A stretch of 64,000 nt of DNA, from the NCBI GenBank assembly GCA_028767165.1, contig JARACJ010000001.1, forward strand, positions 186,001 to 250,000, written 5' to 3'. This document shows positions 1 to 8,365 of the stretch, piece by piece. Within the stretch, counting starts at the first letter, position 1. Each line of letters starts with the position of its first letter. Both the position numbers and the translations under genes were made by a program. The DNA comes from Proteobacteria bacterium DTSAM18 (GTDB taxonomy: Bacteria > Myxococcota_A > UBA796 > GCA-2862545). The notes beneath the pieces were generated by a model, which had not been told where the DNA came from, ran no database searches, and worked only from the letters and a program-made list of their open reading frames with translations.

Positions 1-1678
1 TGTGCTCCGTGGTCTCGCTGGTCGCCCGTGCCACGGGACGGGACAAGCCGGAACCTTCCTGGCGGCCCTCCCACCACAGGATCAGGAGCAACGCGATCAG
101 GATGATGCGTGGCGCGTTGTGCTCGTCGAGCCACTCTCCGAGCACGGTGCCCGAGAGCACGATGGCCGTGATGCCGAGGGCCAAGGGTGCGAACAGTCGT
201 CGCGCGGCCCTTGCGGACGCGGGAAGGGCTTCGGACAGGGGGGCGAGGGACCACTTCGAGGTGCGGGTGAGCCATGCCATCGCGGCGAACAGACCTGCCG
301 TGAGTGCGAACACGCCCGTGCCTGCCGAGAACAGCTCGGTGGTCGTGACCTGCTTGTTCAGGGAGGCGACGATCACCACGAGGAGACACGGAGCGAGGAC
401 CACGCCCATGCTCCCTGACATGGCGGTGGCGGCCAGCGCCAGCTGCTCACGGGCACCCGCTTGACGAAGCTCGCGGTACAGCAGCCCGCCTACCGCGATG
501 ACGAAGATGCCCGATGCACCGCTGTAGGCGGTGGGCAGGGCAGCGAGGAGCACCAGGACGACCGTGAGCAGCTCGGGGGGCATCCGGAAGGGACGCAGGA
601 CGGAGAACACGCCCTCGGGCAGCCTGGACTGTTTGAGGAGCATGCCTGCCCACACATACAGGCCCACCTGGATGTACAGGCTGGCGTGTTCGGTGAGCTT
701 GTCGAGGTAGATGGCCAGCCCGGTGGGGTGCGACTCCCCGATGAGGAACCAGGCACCGGCGATGAGCGCCATCCACGTGTACAGGGGAGTGGCCGCCAGG
801 CCTTCGGCCCAGGTGCCTCCGCGCTCCAGCTCCGGGTCTGGATGCCGGAGGGTGTGCAGGTTGCGAGCCGCCATCGCCGCGAACCCGAGTGCCCACACGA
901 GGGGCAGGTGGGGGGACTGCAGCAGCAGGCCGGATGCAGTCAAGGAGGCTTCGTGGGCCAGGGCGCTCGCCATCAACATCAGGTTGGCCAACGCCTGCAG
1001 GATGGCGCTGACGCGGAACGCGAACCGGGACGAGGCACCCCTCATCGCGATGTGGGCTGATCGAGACGTGGCCAGGACGCCGCAGAGCATGAGCAGGGAG
1101 ACGAGGAGGTACGGCGTGGCCTTGCGACCCGCCCCATTGAGCTCGCCCGTTGCCTTCTCCACCGCACGGTAGGCACGCAGGGGCGGGGTAAGGCGCTCCT
1201 GCTGGGCGTCATGTGCCTCCTGACGGAAGAGACAGGCCTCGTGGGCCGCCTTGGTGGGATCGGGGTCTCGCGTCTGGAGCGCCACGGCGGCGGCGGGTGT
1301 GTCGCCGCCCTGCTTCTCGCCGTCGAGCTCGGCGAACATGGCATCGAGGGTGGAGGGGGCGTCGCCCTGCTGCTGGCCGTCGAGCTCGGCGAACATGGCA
1401 TCGAGGGTGGAGGGGGCGTCGCCCTGCTGCTGGCCGTCGAGCTCGGCGAACATGGCGTCGAGGGATCCATCGGCGGGGCGCTCTCGAGGTAGTCCCTGCG
1501 ACCCGTCCGTGGGGGCGTCACACGCGGGTCGCGGCCGGTCGGTCCGGAGGTCGGCGTAGCCGGGCCACATCCCTTCGCCCCACGACAGCAGCTGACCGTG
1601 CACGGACTCTGCCGAGCGGTGCACGACCGTGAACGCGAGCATGGACAGCGCCACGAAGATGGAGAGGGAGCGGAGCAT
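1..1678 (-). CDS. TRAP transporter large permease (DctM-like), 3' end cut by window edge
   Basis: The frame is open from the ATG at 1678 down to base 1 with no stop, giving about 559 residues; the C-terminus lies outside the window. The N-terminus has one hydrophobic segment (about residues 4-20), then a polar region with tandem 19-residue repeats, then many membrane segments. A Gly/Ala-rich stretch containing PTAYSGASGIFVIA resembles the conserved core of DctM permeases, which move a substrate across the inner membrane using an ion gradient. The extra N-terminal membrane segments may stand in for the small DctQ subunit, since no separate one is seen. It is the third gene of a minus-strand operon behind a solute-binding protein and a lipoprotein, 78 bp downstream of the latter. 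The substrate cannot be told. Confidence 0.72.
   Translation of the reverse strand, partial: MLRSLSIFVALSMLAFTVVHRSAESVHGQLLSWGEGMWPGYADLRTDRPRPACDAPTDGSQGLPRERPADGSLDAMFAELDGQQQGDAPSTLDAMFAELDGQQQGDAPSTLDAMFAELDGEKQGGDTPAAAVALQTRDPDPTKAAHEACLFRQEAHDAQQERLTPPLRAYRAVEKATGELNGAGRKATPYLLVSLLMLCGVLATSRSAHIAMRGASSRFAFRVSAILQALANLMLMASALAHEASLTASGLLLQSPHLPLVWALGFAAMAARNLHTLRHPDPELERGGTWAEGLAATPLYTWMALIAGAWFLIGESHPTGLAIYLDKLTEHASLYIQVGLYVWAGMLLKQSRLPEGVFSVLRPFRMPPELLTVVLVLLAALPTAYSGASGIFVIAVGGLLYRELRQAGAREQLALAATAMSGSMGVVLAPCLLVVIVASLNKQVTTTELFSAGTGVFALTAGLFAAMAWLTRTSKWSLAPLSEALPASARAARRLFAPLALGITAIVLSGTVLGEWLDEHNAPRIILIALLLILWWEGRQEGSGLSRPVARATSETTEH
1321..1465 (-). repeat. 57-bp in-frame tandem repeat, about 2.5 copies
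   Basis: Copies begin at 1321, 1378 and 1435 with a period of exactly 57 bp; the third is partial, with one mismatch (GCG for GCA). Because 57 is divisible by three, the repeat adds 19-residue units (reading LDAMFAELDG plus a Gln/Asp/Ala/Pro spacer) to the loop of the TRAP permease without breaking its frame. The copies are nearly identical, so the expansion is probably recent. Confidence 0.95.
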
Positions 1679-1756
1679 GGGGAGCCACCTGTGCCCTGTG
1701 GGAGAAGCAAGCGGGTTGTACGGAGTGAGGGCCGCGTCTGGGACGCTCGCGGCTCG

Positions 1757-2743
1757 CTACAGGTCGAGTCCTTCCAGGAGGTCACCTGCGTCGGGCAGGG
1801 CTGCCTCTGCTGTGGATGGGAGTCGTCCGAGTTCGCCATAGGGGGTCCGGTGCCCCTCTGCTTCGGTCCAGAGAACGTCCGACTCGTGCATCGCCAGCAT
1901 GCGGCCGACGTCGTCGAGCATGGCCCATCGCGGATCGGCCGGGGTGGCAAGGGAGGCCGCGAATCGTCTCAGCGAGTCGGCTCGACGCGCGTCGTCGCCG
2001 GTGTTGGCGGCGGCCTGCACGAGGAATGCGCCGGCGAGCCTGACACCAGCGGCCTCTCCGATGGAGGCGGCGTCGTCGAACATCTTCCAGGCGTCGACGG
2101 TGGCTTGGCCCGGAAGCGCGGTGGAGATGGCTGCACGCAAGGCGAGGGGGACGCCCCACCACTCCTGATCATCGACGCACGTGCTCGCCCTGAGGATGGT
2201 TGGCGGCAGGTGACCCGTATCGCCGGCGGCGCCTTGGGCCTTGCTGTTGTGGATGGAGGCCATCATCCCTGCACACAGGCCCATCAGGTAGTAGAACTCG
2301 TCCCGCTCGTGGCGAAGCGTGGGACACTGTCCGTCTGCTGCGGGCAGGCCCCAGGTGTCCACCACGAGGTCGTAGGACGCGAGGTACCGGGCGGCTGCGA
2401 GCCTGTGCAGTCGCTGCTCCTCGATGCGCGCATCGGTGGCCTCTTCGACCTCTCCGGCCCGGTGGGCCCGAAGCCGTCGGAACTCGGCCTGCCAGATGTC
2501 CTGCTCGAGGCAGATCCCTGCAGCGAGCATGGGGACGATGTTCGTCTGGGCTGCGTTGGCCGAGTGGCCCCCGAACCCTCCCATGATGGCGCTCAAGGCC
2601 TCACCTGCGGCACACCCCAGGGTGGCGTCGCTGCCGCGGAGAGTGGCCGGGAGGATGTGTCTATCGGCGACGGCGGAGGTGGTGTTGGCCAGGGTCGAGG
2701 CACACCCCGCGGTGAGCATCAAGACCAGTGGCAGATATCGCAT
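1757..2743 (-). CDS. Lipoprotein of the TRAP-like operon, function unknown
   Basis: A 328-residue protein with a lipoprotein signal: a short hydrophobic stretch ending in the lipobox LTAGC, so it is probably anchored to a membrane facing the periplasm. The ATG at 2743 is chosen because GGAGG lies four bases upstream and puts the signal at the very N-terminus. A GTG at 2758 overlapping the upstream stop codon is the alternative. The rest is Ala-rich and probably helical, with scattered cysteines. It sits between the solute-binding protein and the permease, a place where some TRAP systems carry an accessory lipoprotein (the TatT type), but no clear TPR pattern was recognised. A role in delivering substrate is an inference from position. 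Confidence 0.6.
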   Translation of the reverse strand: MRYLPLVLMLTAGCASTLANTTSAVADRHILPATLRGSDATLGCAAGEALSAIMGGFGGHSANAAQTNIVPMLAAGICLEQDIWQAEFRRLRAHRAGEVEEATDARIEEQRLHRLAAARYLASYDLVVDTWGLPAADGQCPTLRHERDEFYYLMGLCAGMMASIHNSKAQGAAGDTGHLPPTILRASTCVDDQEWWGVPLALRAAISTALPGQATVDAWKMFDDAASIGEAAGVRLAGAFLVQAAANTGDDARRADSLRRFAASLATPADPRWAMLDDVGRMLAMHESDVLWTEAEGHRTPYGELGRLPSTAEAALPDAGDLLEGLDL

Positions 2744-2754
2744 GGGGCCTCCGC

Positions 2755-3747
2755 TCACTCAGGGCTGGTGGTGCACTCGGTGCGCGACGCGTCTGCTCGG
2801 CAGCGCACGCGCTTCATGAGGGTGAGCATGGTGCCGTGGTAGACACCCTCCTCGCGAAGGGAGACGCGCACGTCCTGGAACATCTGCTCGTATCCGGGCT
2901 TCTCGGAGGTGGGGATGTCGACCCACAGGTCTGCGGCGATGTCGGACTCGCTCGAGCGCACCACCCGCATGGCCCGGTCGAACTGGTCGGCCGTCCAGCT
3001 GCGGGACCAGGCTGCGAAGGAAGGCGACACCGCTTCGGAGCGGGCCACGAGCTGGAACGTGAGCTGGGAGACCGGGTAGCGGATGATGCCTCCGCCGCCG
3101 GACAGTCCTCGGTACAGCTCGAGGGGGCCGAACGCGGTGGCCGGCGAGTAGGCGATGTCGACCGCGCCATTGTTGAACATGCTCGCGAAGGTCCCGATGT
3201 CGGCGGACACCTTGGAAGCCCCGACCACATCCACCATCCGTCGGGCGGCGTCGTCCGAGGAGATCGTGGCGACCTTCCGTCCGGCGAGGTGGCTCTTCTG
3301 GGACCAGGAGCGGTTCTTCACGAAGAGGTACACGGCGCCTGCGGGATAGATGCCGGCATTGACGTACTGCGCGGTCTGGTTGAGGGCCGTAGCGGAGTCG
3401 GACGCGAGCAGACGGATGGATGTCTTCAGCAGGTCGTAGGAGGGCAGGGCTCCCATGGCCTCGAGGGTCGCCGTGGGCAGGGCGAACTGCCGTGCCCTCA
3501 GACCCGTGATCAATGCCATGCCACACTGCCCGGCGGCGAGATCTGCGGCTGCAGTCGACTCGTCGGTGTAGGGGACGAGCTCGAGGGACACACCCTGTGC
3601 CTTCGCCTGAAGCTGGTAGTCCTGGGCGAGCTGGAAGGATGCGCCGGTCGTGCCGGCGGGATCGTACACGCAGAGCTTGGTCTCTTCGGCGGCGGCCGTC
3701 GCCATGATCGGGATGGAAGCCAGCGTCAACAGGGACAGACGGGTCAT
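2755..3747 (-). CDS. Periplasmic solute-binding protein, TRAP/TAXI-like
   Basis: A 330-residue secreted protein with a Sec signal (MTRLSLLTLASIPIMATAAA, cleavage likely just after). It resembles the putative solute-binding proteins (DUF6091-like) that accompany TRAP-type permeases: an early VYDPAGTTGA ligand-loop motif, followed by alternating segments typical of a two-lobed binding protein. The start at 3747 is preferred because GGAG lies seven bases upstream; an in-frame ATG at 3759 has no ribosome binding site. It is the first gene of the minus-strand operon, and the lipoprotein follows within 12 bp of its stop. The ligand is unknown; organic acids are typical for TRAP systems, but nothing here shows it. 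Confidence 0.68.
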   Translation of the reverse strand: MTRLSLLTLASIPIMATAAAEETKLCVYDPAGTTGASFQLAQDYQLQAKAQGVSLELVPYTDESTAAADLAAGQCGMALITGLRARQFALPTATLEAMGALPSYDLLKTSIRLLASDSATALNQTAQYVNAGIYPAGAVYLFVKNRSWSQKSHLAGRKVATISSDDAARRMVDVVGASKVSADIGTFASMFNNGAVDIAYSPATAFGPLELYRGLSGGGGIIRYPVSQLTFQLVARSEAVSPSFAAWSRSWTADQFDRAMRVVRSSESDIAADLWVDIPTSEKPGYEQMFQDVRVSLREEGVYHGTMLTLMKRVRCRADASRTECTTSPE

Positions 3748-3785
3748 GGAGATCTCCATGTTCGGTACCGGGTGAATGGCCAGTG

Positions 3786-3825
3786 CCTATAGCACATGGT
3801 TGCAGCGGATCTGAAGGTTCTTCAG
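3786..3825 (-). promoter_or_regulatory. Candidate promoter and overlapping palindrome of the TRAP-like operon
   Basis: Read on the minus strand, TTCAGA (3815-3810) and TATAGG (3791-3786) are separated by 18 bases, with TGC just before the -10. A perfect inverted repeat, CTGAAG-GTT-CTTCAG (3811-3825), covers the -35 and could be an operator. Transcription would start near 3780, about 33 bases before the chosen start codon. The evidence is sequence match only. Confidence 0.4.
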
Positions 3826-3959
3826 GGGAAGACGCCGGGTGACCGTCGGCCGCCGACGGGCGATTCGACGGGTCCGGCTCTGCTGGCGTGCTGCAGCGGG
3901 CGGATGAGCTCTGGCACCTGGGTTGTCCCGGGCGCCGCCGTTCTCGAGGAGGCGGTGGC

Positions 3960-5462
3960 ATGGCGGTCCAGGTTTCAGGTTGTGCGTTGCAGGGCATCGT
4001 GGCTCGGCCGATCGCGGTGGAGGTGGATCTCCTTCGCAGACTGCCGGGCATCTCGGTGGTGGGGCTCGCGGGCAGTGCGGTCCGGGAGAGCGCCGAGCGG
4101 ATCCGGTCGGCCGTCCAGGCGTCACAGCTGGACTTTCCACGCAAACGGGTCGTGGTGAACCTGGCACCGGCGGACCTGAAGAAGGATGGCTCCTTCCTCG
4201 ACCTGGCCATGGCCGTGGGCATCCTCGCCTGCGATGGGCAGGTCCCGGTGGAAGCCTGTCGAAACGTCACCTTCGTGGGGGAACTCTCCCTCGCGGGAGC
4301 CCTCCGGCCCGTTCGTGGCGCGGTGGCGTTCGCGATGGCGGCGAGGGACGAAGGCCACCTCGTCGTGCTTCCGGAAGAAAGCGCTGCGGAAGCAGCGATG
4401 GTGCCGGGCATCGAGGTCCTCGGGGCGCGCACGCTGCTGGACGTCGTGGCCCACCTCCGGGGGGAGCGTACGCTGCCGGCTGCCACGCCTCCGACGAGCC
4501 GGCCCTTGTGCGGTGGTCCGGACATGGAGGAGGTCCGAGGCCAGGGTCTCGCTCGCAGGGCGCTCGAGATCTCGGCCGCTGGCGGTCACCACGTGATGCT
4601 GATGGGCCCCCCAGGCTGCGGAAAGTCCATGTTGGCCAGGCGACTGCCTTCGATCCTTCCGTCCCTTGCCTTCGAGGAGGGGCTCGAGGTCCTGAGGATC
4701 CACGGGGTCGTGTTCGGATCCTGTGGTGAGCCGGGTCAGATGCAGCGGCCATTCCGTGCGCCCCACCACTCCGTGACCGTGGCGGGCCTGGTGGGGGGGC
4801 GTACCCTTCAGCCCGGTGAGGTGAGCCTCGCCCACCACGGCGTGCTCTTCCTGGATGAGGCGCCCGAGTTCCGGCGCTCCGCGATCGAGGTGCTCCGGAC
4901 GCCACTCGAGGAGGGGGAGGTCACCATCAGCCGGGCCGACGGCGCGGTGCTCCTGCCCGCGTCCTTCACGCTCGTGATGGCAGCCAACCCGTGTCCCTGC
5001 GGCATGAAGGGGTCCGCGCGTCCCTGCAGGTGTACGGATCGGGAAGTGGCCCGGTACCAGCAGAAGCTGTCGGGTCCCATCCTCGATCGTGTGGACCTCC
5101 GGGTCCGTGTCGAGGAGGTACCTGCGCAGGTCCTCATGGAGGAGGCCAAGGGGGAGAGTTCCACCAGGATCCGTGCCCGCGTCGAGGCGGCTCGCCTCCG
5201 CCAGTGGAGCCGGCAGGGCCCCGTCCTGAACCGTTCCCTCTCCCGGGCGCAGCTCGACGAGCACCTGCAGCTGGAGCCTCAGGCCAGGGTGCGTCTTGGT
5301 AGCGCCGTGGAGGCATACGGGATGTCGGGTAGGGGCATGACCCGCGTGTGTCGTGTCGCCCGGACCATCGCCGACCTCGCGGGAAGCGGCACCGTCGCCG
5401 ACCACCACATGGTCGAGGCGCTCGCGTTTCGGCACGCGGGGGATCCGACATGCACGGCCTGA
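3960..5462 (+). CDS. comM: ComM/YifB-type Mg-chelatase-like AAA+ ATPase
   Basis: A 500-residue AAA+ protein of the ComM family, a helicase that drives branch migration so that imported single-stranded DNA is integrated during natural transformation. An N-terminal Lon-protease-like fold (about 1-180) precedes the ATPase, with Walker A GPPGCGKS at residues 216-223 and Walker B LFLDE at 296-300. A cysteine cluster containing NPCPCG and PCRC follows, as in the family. The start at 3960 has GGAGG seven bases upstream; longer in-frame starts lack one. Its last codons overlap the next small gene, and recA follows, so it probably belongs to a recombination operon. dprA is also in this window, which fits competence. 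Confidence 0.93.
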   Translation: MAVQVSGCALQGIVARPIAVEVDLLRRLPGISVVGLAGSAVRESAERIRSAVQASQLDFPRKRVVVNLAPADLKKDGSFLDLAMAVGILACDGQVPVEACRNVTFVGELSLAGALRPVRGAVAFAMAARDEGHLVVLPEESAAEAAMVPGIEVLGARTLLDVVAHLRGERTLPAATPPTSRPLCGGPDMEEVRGQGLARRALEISAAGGHHVMLMGPPGCGKSMLARRLPSILPSLAFEEGLEVLRIHGVVFGSCGEPGQMQRPFRAPHHSVTVAGLVGGRTLQPGEVSLAHHGVLFLDEAPEFRRSAIEVLRTPLEEGEVTISRADGAVLLPASFTLVMAANPCPCGMKGSARPCRCTDREVARYQQKLSGPILDRVDLRVRVEEVPAQVLMEEAKGESSTRIRARVEAARLRQWSRQGPVLNRSLSRAQLDEHLQLEPQARVRLGSAVEAYGMSGRGMTRVCRVARTIADLAGSGTVADHHMVEALAFRHAGDPTCTA

Positions 5463-5785
5463 TCCTCGTGTGTCTGTGGGGCGTCGTCGATCGCATCGAG
5501 GGCGACCTGGTCGTCGTGGAGTGGGCGGAAGCGCTCCACCCCGACGAGCCCGTGGTCTCCGATGTGGCGGGCGACGAGGTCTGGGGACGTCCGAGGGAGT
5601 CCGACCCCGTGTCCCTGTGTCTGTGGGCTCCGCGCGAGGAGAGGGCCCACGCCATCCGGTCGTTCCTGCTCTCGGGTCGACGACCTTCGTCCACCTCCCT
5701 TCGGGGAGACCAACCGGATCGCGTCTCGCGATCCAGCAACGCCCCACATGGGGCATCCAAGGAGGGTGTGTCATGCACCAGATGA
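5450..5785 (+). CDS. Small protein between comM and recA, DUF3006-like
   Basis: A 111-residue reading frame starting at the ATG at 5450, overlapping the end of comM by 13 bases and running 13 bases into recA. Its N-terminal half ([14 protein letters not shown]) resembles the short DUF3006 family, whose members start with a 'DR-EGD-AVVE' strand pattern; the C-terminal half is Ser/Arg-rich and unfamiliar. Overlaps at both ends suggest translational coupling with comM and recA. The function is unknown. A chance open frame in GC-rich DNA cannot be excluded, especially for the last 40 residues. Confidence 0.4.
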   Translation: MHGLILVCLWGVVDRIEGDLVVVEWAEALHPDEPVVSDVAGDEVWGRPRESDPVSLCLWAPREERAHAIRSFLLSGRRPSSTSLRGDQPDRVSRSSNAPHGASKEGVSCTR

Positions 5786-6789
5786 CGGATATGGAACGTG
5801 AGAACGCGTTGAACGCGACCCTGAGCGGCCTCGATCGGCGCTTCGGGGGGGGCACGGTGATGCGCCTCGGCGAGCGCGAGACCCGGCCGGCGGAGGTGAT
5901 CTCCACCGGCTGCCTGAGCCTGGATCGACTCCTGGGCGTCGGAGGGTGGCCCAAGGGACGGGTCATCGAGATCTACGGGCCGGAGTCGTCGGGCAAGACC
6001 ACGCTCGCGCTGCACGCGCTCGCCGAGGTGCAGAAGCAGGGGGGGGCGGCCGCCTTCGTGGACGCCGAGCACGCGCTCGACGTGAACTACGCCGCACGCC
6101 TCGGTGTGGATCTCGACAACCTGCTGCTGTCCCAGCCGGACTCCGGTGAGCAGGCACTCGAGGTCACCGAAGCGCTGGTGCGGAGCGGGGCGGTGGATCT
6201 CGTGGTGGTCGACTCCGTGGCAGCGCTCGTGCCCAAGGCGGAGCTCGAGGGCGACATGGGGGATGCCCACATGGGACTGCAGGCGAGGTTGATGTCCCAG
6301 GCGCTCCGAAAGCTCACGGCCATCACCAACCGCACGGGGGCCATGGTCATCTTCCTCAACCAGGTCCGGCAGAAGATCGGCGTCATGTTCGGCAACGGCG
6401 AGGTCACGCCGGGTGGCAACGCACTGAAGTTCTACGCGTCGATGCGGCTCGAGATCCGTCGCATCGGTGCCATCAAGGATGGGGGAGACTTCGTCGGTGC
6501 GAAGACCCGCCTCAAGGTGGTGAAGAACAAGCTCGCGCCGCCGTTCCGTACCGCCGAGGTGGAGATCCGGTACGGTGCAGGCGTGTGTCCGGTGAGCGAG
6601 GTGATGACGCTGGCCGAGGAGTCCGGTGTCCTGCAGCGGAGCGGCAGCTGGTGGTCCTTCGGCGACGACCGCCTGGGGCAGGGCAAGGAGCGGGTCCGCG
6701 AGCGCCTCATGGAGGATGCCGAGCTGCTGAACACCATCCGGAATGCCGTCGTGGCGTCCCAGCATCCCGGCGATCCTCCCGAGGCCTGA
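5773..6789 (+). CDS. recA: Recombinase RecA
   Basis: A 338-residue RecA, the ATP-dependent strand-exchange filament protein for homologous recombination and SOS activation. Walker A is GPESSGKT at residues 69-76, and the Walker B strand reads [10 protein letters not shown]. The L2 region ([17 protein letters not shown]) and the C-terminal domain are intact, and the length is normal for the family. The start at 5773 ([10 protein letters not shown]) has GGAGG eight bases upstream; longer in-frame starts have no family match. No SOS box was recognised upstream, because the start lies inside the preceding gene, so recA may be transcribed from a promoter ahead of comM or one hidden in coding sequence. 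Confidence 0.98.
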   Translation: MHQMTDMERENALNATLSGLDRRFGGGTVMRLGERETRPAEVISTGCLSLDRLLGVGGWPKGRVIEIYGPESSGKTTLALHALAEVQKQGGAAAFVDAEHALDVNYAARLGVDLDNLLLSQPDSGEQALEVTEALVRSGAVDLVVVDSVAALVPKAELEGDMGDAHMGLQARLMSQALRKLTAITNRTGAMVIFLNQVRQKIGVMFGNGEVTPGGNALKFYASMRLEIRRIGAIKDGGDFVGAKTRLKVVKNKLAPPFRTAEVEIRYGAGVCPVSEVMTLAEESGVLQRSGSWWSFGDDRLGQGKERVRERLMEDAELLNTIRNAVVASQHPGDPPEA

Positions 6790-7075
6790 CCCCCACGAGG
6801 AACGCCTGTACCATCTTCATGTGGTCCGCCGCGGCCACCTGCTGTTGGTGCGACAAAAATGTCGCGCCCTCCTCAGAGCGCTCTGAACCGTCGATCCGAA
6901 CCCGTGACGGGCCGTACCAGGACTCCATGACGTGCGTCCTCCAACGGTGCCAGGAGACCTACCGGACATGATTGTCCCGGTAGGTCCCCCACGCGGCCCC
7001 CTGGCAGGGGGTGACGTCTGGCACGGTGGTTGCGGTAGGGCTCGGCGGAGACGCAAGGGCGAATGCCCGCGGCAA
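6790..7075. other. Structured intergenic region between recA and the lipid kinase gene
   Basis: No convincing gene is seen in this stretch. It contains four inverted repeats in close order: a 9-bp stem with an AAAA loop (6846-6867), the perfect 14-base palindrome TCAGAGCGCTCTGA (6872-6885), a 13-bp stem with one bulge (6956-6986) and CCCCC-TGGCA-GGGGG (6997-7011). An intrinsic terminator follows at 7076. A small structured RNA ending at that terminator is possible, but the sequence does not match the SRP RNA, tmRNA, 6S or RNase P signatures known to me. Confidence 0.5.
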
Positions 7076-7118
7076 GAGTCCCACCACGGCACGTTCGTGG
7101 TGGGCTCTTTTCGTTCTT
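7076..7118 (+). terminator. Intrinsic terminator downstream of recA
   Basis: A 12-bp stem with a single bulged T (GAG/CTC plus CCCACCACG/CGTGGTGGG), a seven-base loop and the T-rich tail TTTTCGTTCTT. It ends either the recA transcript or a small RNA from the structured region just before it. Confidence 0.85.
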
Positions 7119-7144
7119 GGAGTGAAGGTCGACGTCTGGGGTAG

Positions 7145-7195
7145 GATCTCCGGGTGAGACCCGTCCGCTGCGGGCGGTGAGACCGGGAGATCGGC
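7145..7195 (+). promoter_or_regulatory. Stem-loop that would hide the ribosome binding site of the lipid kinase gene
   Basis: GATCTCC (7145-7151) can pair with GGAGATC (7186-7192), which contains the Shine-Dalgarno GGAG. The stem continues after one mismatch as GGT/ACC, and an inner 6-bp hairpin fills the loop. The start codon is a TTG seven bases after the GGAG. Such a fold would lower translation initiation and could make it responsive to a factor, though this is read from pairing alone. Confidence 0.45.
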
Positions 7196-8128
7196 TTGAG
7201 AGCAGGCGTCGTGTTCAACCCCCGTTCGGCTGCGGGTCGAACGGGACGGAGGCAGGCCCGGATCGAGGAGCACCTCGAGTCCCTCGGACTGTCGACCATC
7301 CTGTTCAGGCCCACGAGGTGTCCCGGAGATGGCGAGAGCCAGGCGAGGCAGCTCGCCGAGGTGGATGAGGTGGATCTCATCGTCGTCGTCGGTGGAGACG
7401 GCACCCTCAACGAGGTGGCCAATGGTGTGTTGCGGTCGCAAAGACCGACCGTTCCCGTGGCCCTGGTTCCAGCGGGCACGGGAGGGGACTTCGCGAGGAT
7501 GCTCACCTATGGGAAGGGAGACTGGGACGGTCTGCGGGAGGCGCTCGGGCGACCACCGGTCGCGATCGATGTCATGACCTGCCGGTTTGCCGGCATGGAG
7601 GAGGGGCGCCTGGCGCTCAACGTCTCGGGCATCGGTCTCGCGGGGCAGATCGTCCAATGCACCAACCGCGGCTCCAAACTCCTCGGGGGCAAGCTGACCT
7701 TTCTGCTGGCCACGTTCGGGGCGCTGGTCCGCTATCGACCAGCGCCCTTCAGGCTGCGTTGGACGCCTGTGGACGGTGGCGAGAGGCACTGGGAGGGGCT
7801 CCTGGCGAACGCCTTCGTCGCCAACGGGCGTCACTGTGGCGGTGGGATGGACATGGGACCGGGGGCGGATCCAACCGATGGCGCGTTGCAGCTGGTGGTC
7901 GTGCCGTTCGACAATCTCTGGTCGCTTGTCCGTAGACTTCCGTACCTCTACAACGGACGTATCGAGCAGGCTCCTGGTCTCATCGTGGATCGGGTTTCCC
8001 GCATCGTTGCCACTCCGGCAGAAAATCTGACGCTGCCCGGTGAGTGTGATGGAGAGGCTCCCGGCGACCTTCCGGTGGACATCTCGTTCGCCGGAAGGAA
8101 GCTTCAGATGTTCGGAATCCGTCAATGA
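7196..8128 (+). CDS. Diacylglycerol kinase family (YegS/BmrU-type) lipid kinase
   Basis: A 310-residue cytosolic or membrane-associated kinase that phosphorylates a lipid such as diacylglycerol or a long-chain base. Family motifs are in order: FNPRSA at the N-terminus, GGDGTLNEV in the nucleotide loop (about residues 65-73), GTGGDFAR (usually GTGNDFAR) and a C-terminal beta-sandwich with a GGGMDMGPGA stretch. The start is TTG at 7196, supported by GGAG at 7186-7189 and by the first family motif a few residues in. The gene stands alone after a terminator. The exact lipid substrate cannot be told from sequence. Confidence 0.88.
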   Translation: MRAGVVFNPRSAAGRTGRRQARIEEHLESLGLSTILFRPTRCPGDGESQARQLAEVDEVDLIVVVGGDGTLNEVANGVLRSQRPTVPVALVPAGTGGDFARMLTYGKGDWDGLREALGRPPVAIDVMTCRFAGMEEGRLALNVSGIGLAGQIVQCTNRGSKLLGGKLTFLLATFGALVRYRPAPFRLRWTPVDGGERHWEGLLANAFVANGRHCGGGMDMGPGADPTDGALQLVVVPFDNLWSLVRRLPYLYNGRIEQAPGLIVDRVSRIVATPAENLTLPGECDGEAPGDLPVDISFAGRKLQMFGIRQ

Positions 8129-8215
8129 GCATGTGCTGGTTTCGTGCCCGCCTACCAGCATTCGTCAGAACGCGGCAAAGTGCAGCAAAGTCTGGAAATT
8201 TCGCGGACGCCTTCC

Positions 8216-8244
8216 TTGCCAAAGGCGGGTTCATCCCGTAGAAC
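8216..8244 (+). promoter_or_regulatory. Candidate sigma-70-type promoter of the HU genes
   Basis: TTGCCA at 8216-8221, a 17-base spacer and TAGAAC at 8239-8244. Transcription would start near 8251, about 115 bases before the first HU start codon. The match is good at -35 and moderate at -10. Confidence 0.5.
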
Positions 8245-8365
8245 AGGAATGTTGTGACTGCGGAACGCGCCCGATGGGTGCAGACTACGGTCCACGCTCC
8301 TCCGCTGTTGGAGGAATCGTGTTGGGCTTGATTCGGGCACGTCCCGGATGTGCTGTGGAGGTAGG

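Noticed and set aside
1042-1950. Minus-strand open frame of 302 codons rich in Ser/Pro/Arg
   Set aside because: It is a shifted frame over the TRAP permease repeat and the lipoprotein end; the true permease frame has membrane segments and runs through.
3747-3770. Thirteen-base identity GGTACCGAACATG before two minus-strand genes (near 3759 and 40609)
   Set aside because: Exact 13-mers shared by chance are expected several times in 64 kb, there is no symmetry, and one of the two ATGs is probably not the real start.
6956-6986. recA terminator
   Set aside because: A strong stem, but followed by CCCCC rather than T; the true intrinsic terminator is at 7076-7118.
7000-7100. SRP RNA, tmRNA, 6S or RNase P RNA gene
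   Set aside because: None of the conserved core sequences of these RNAs was found; only generic stems are visible.
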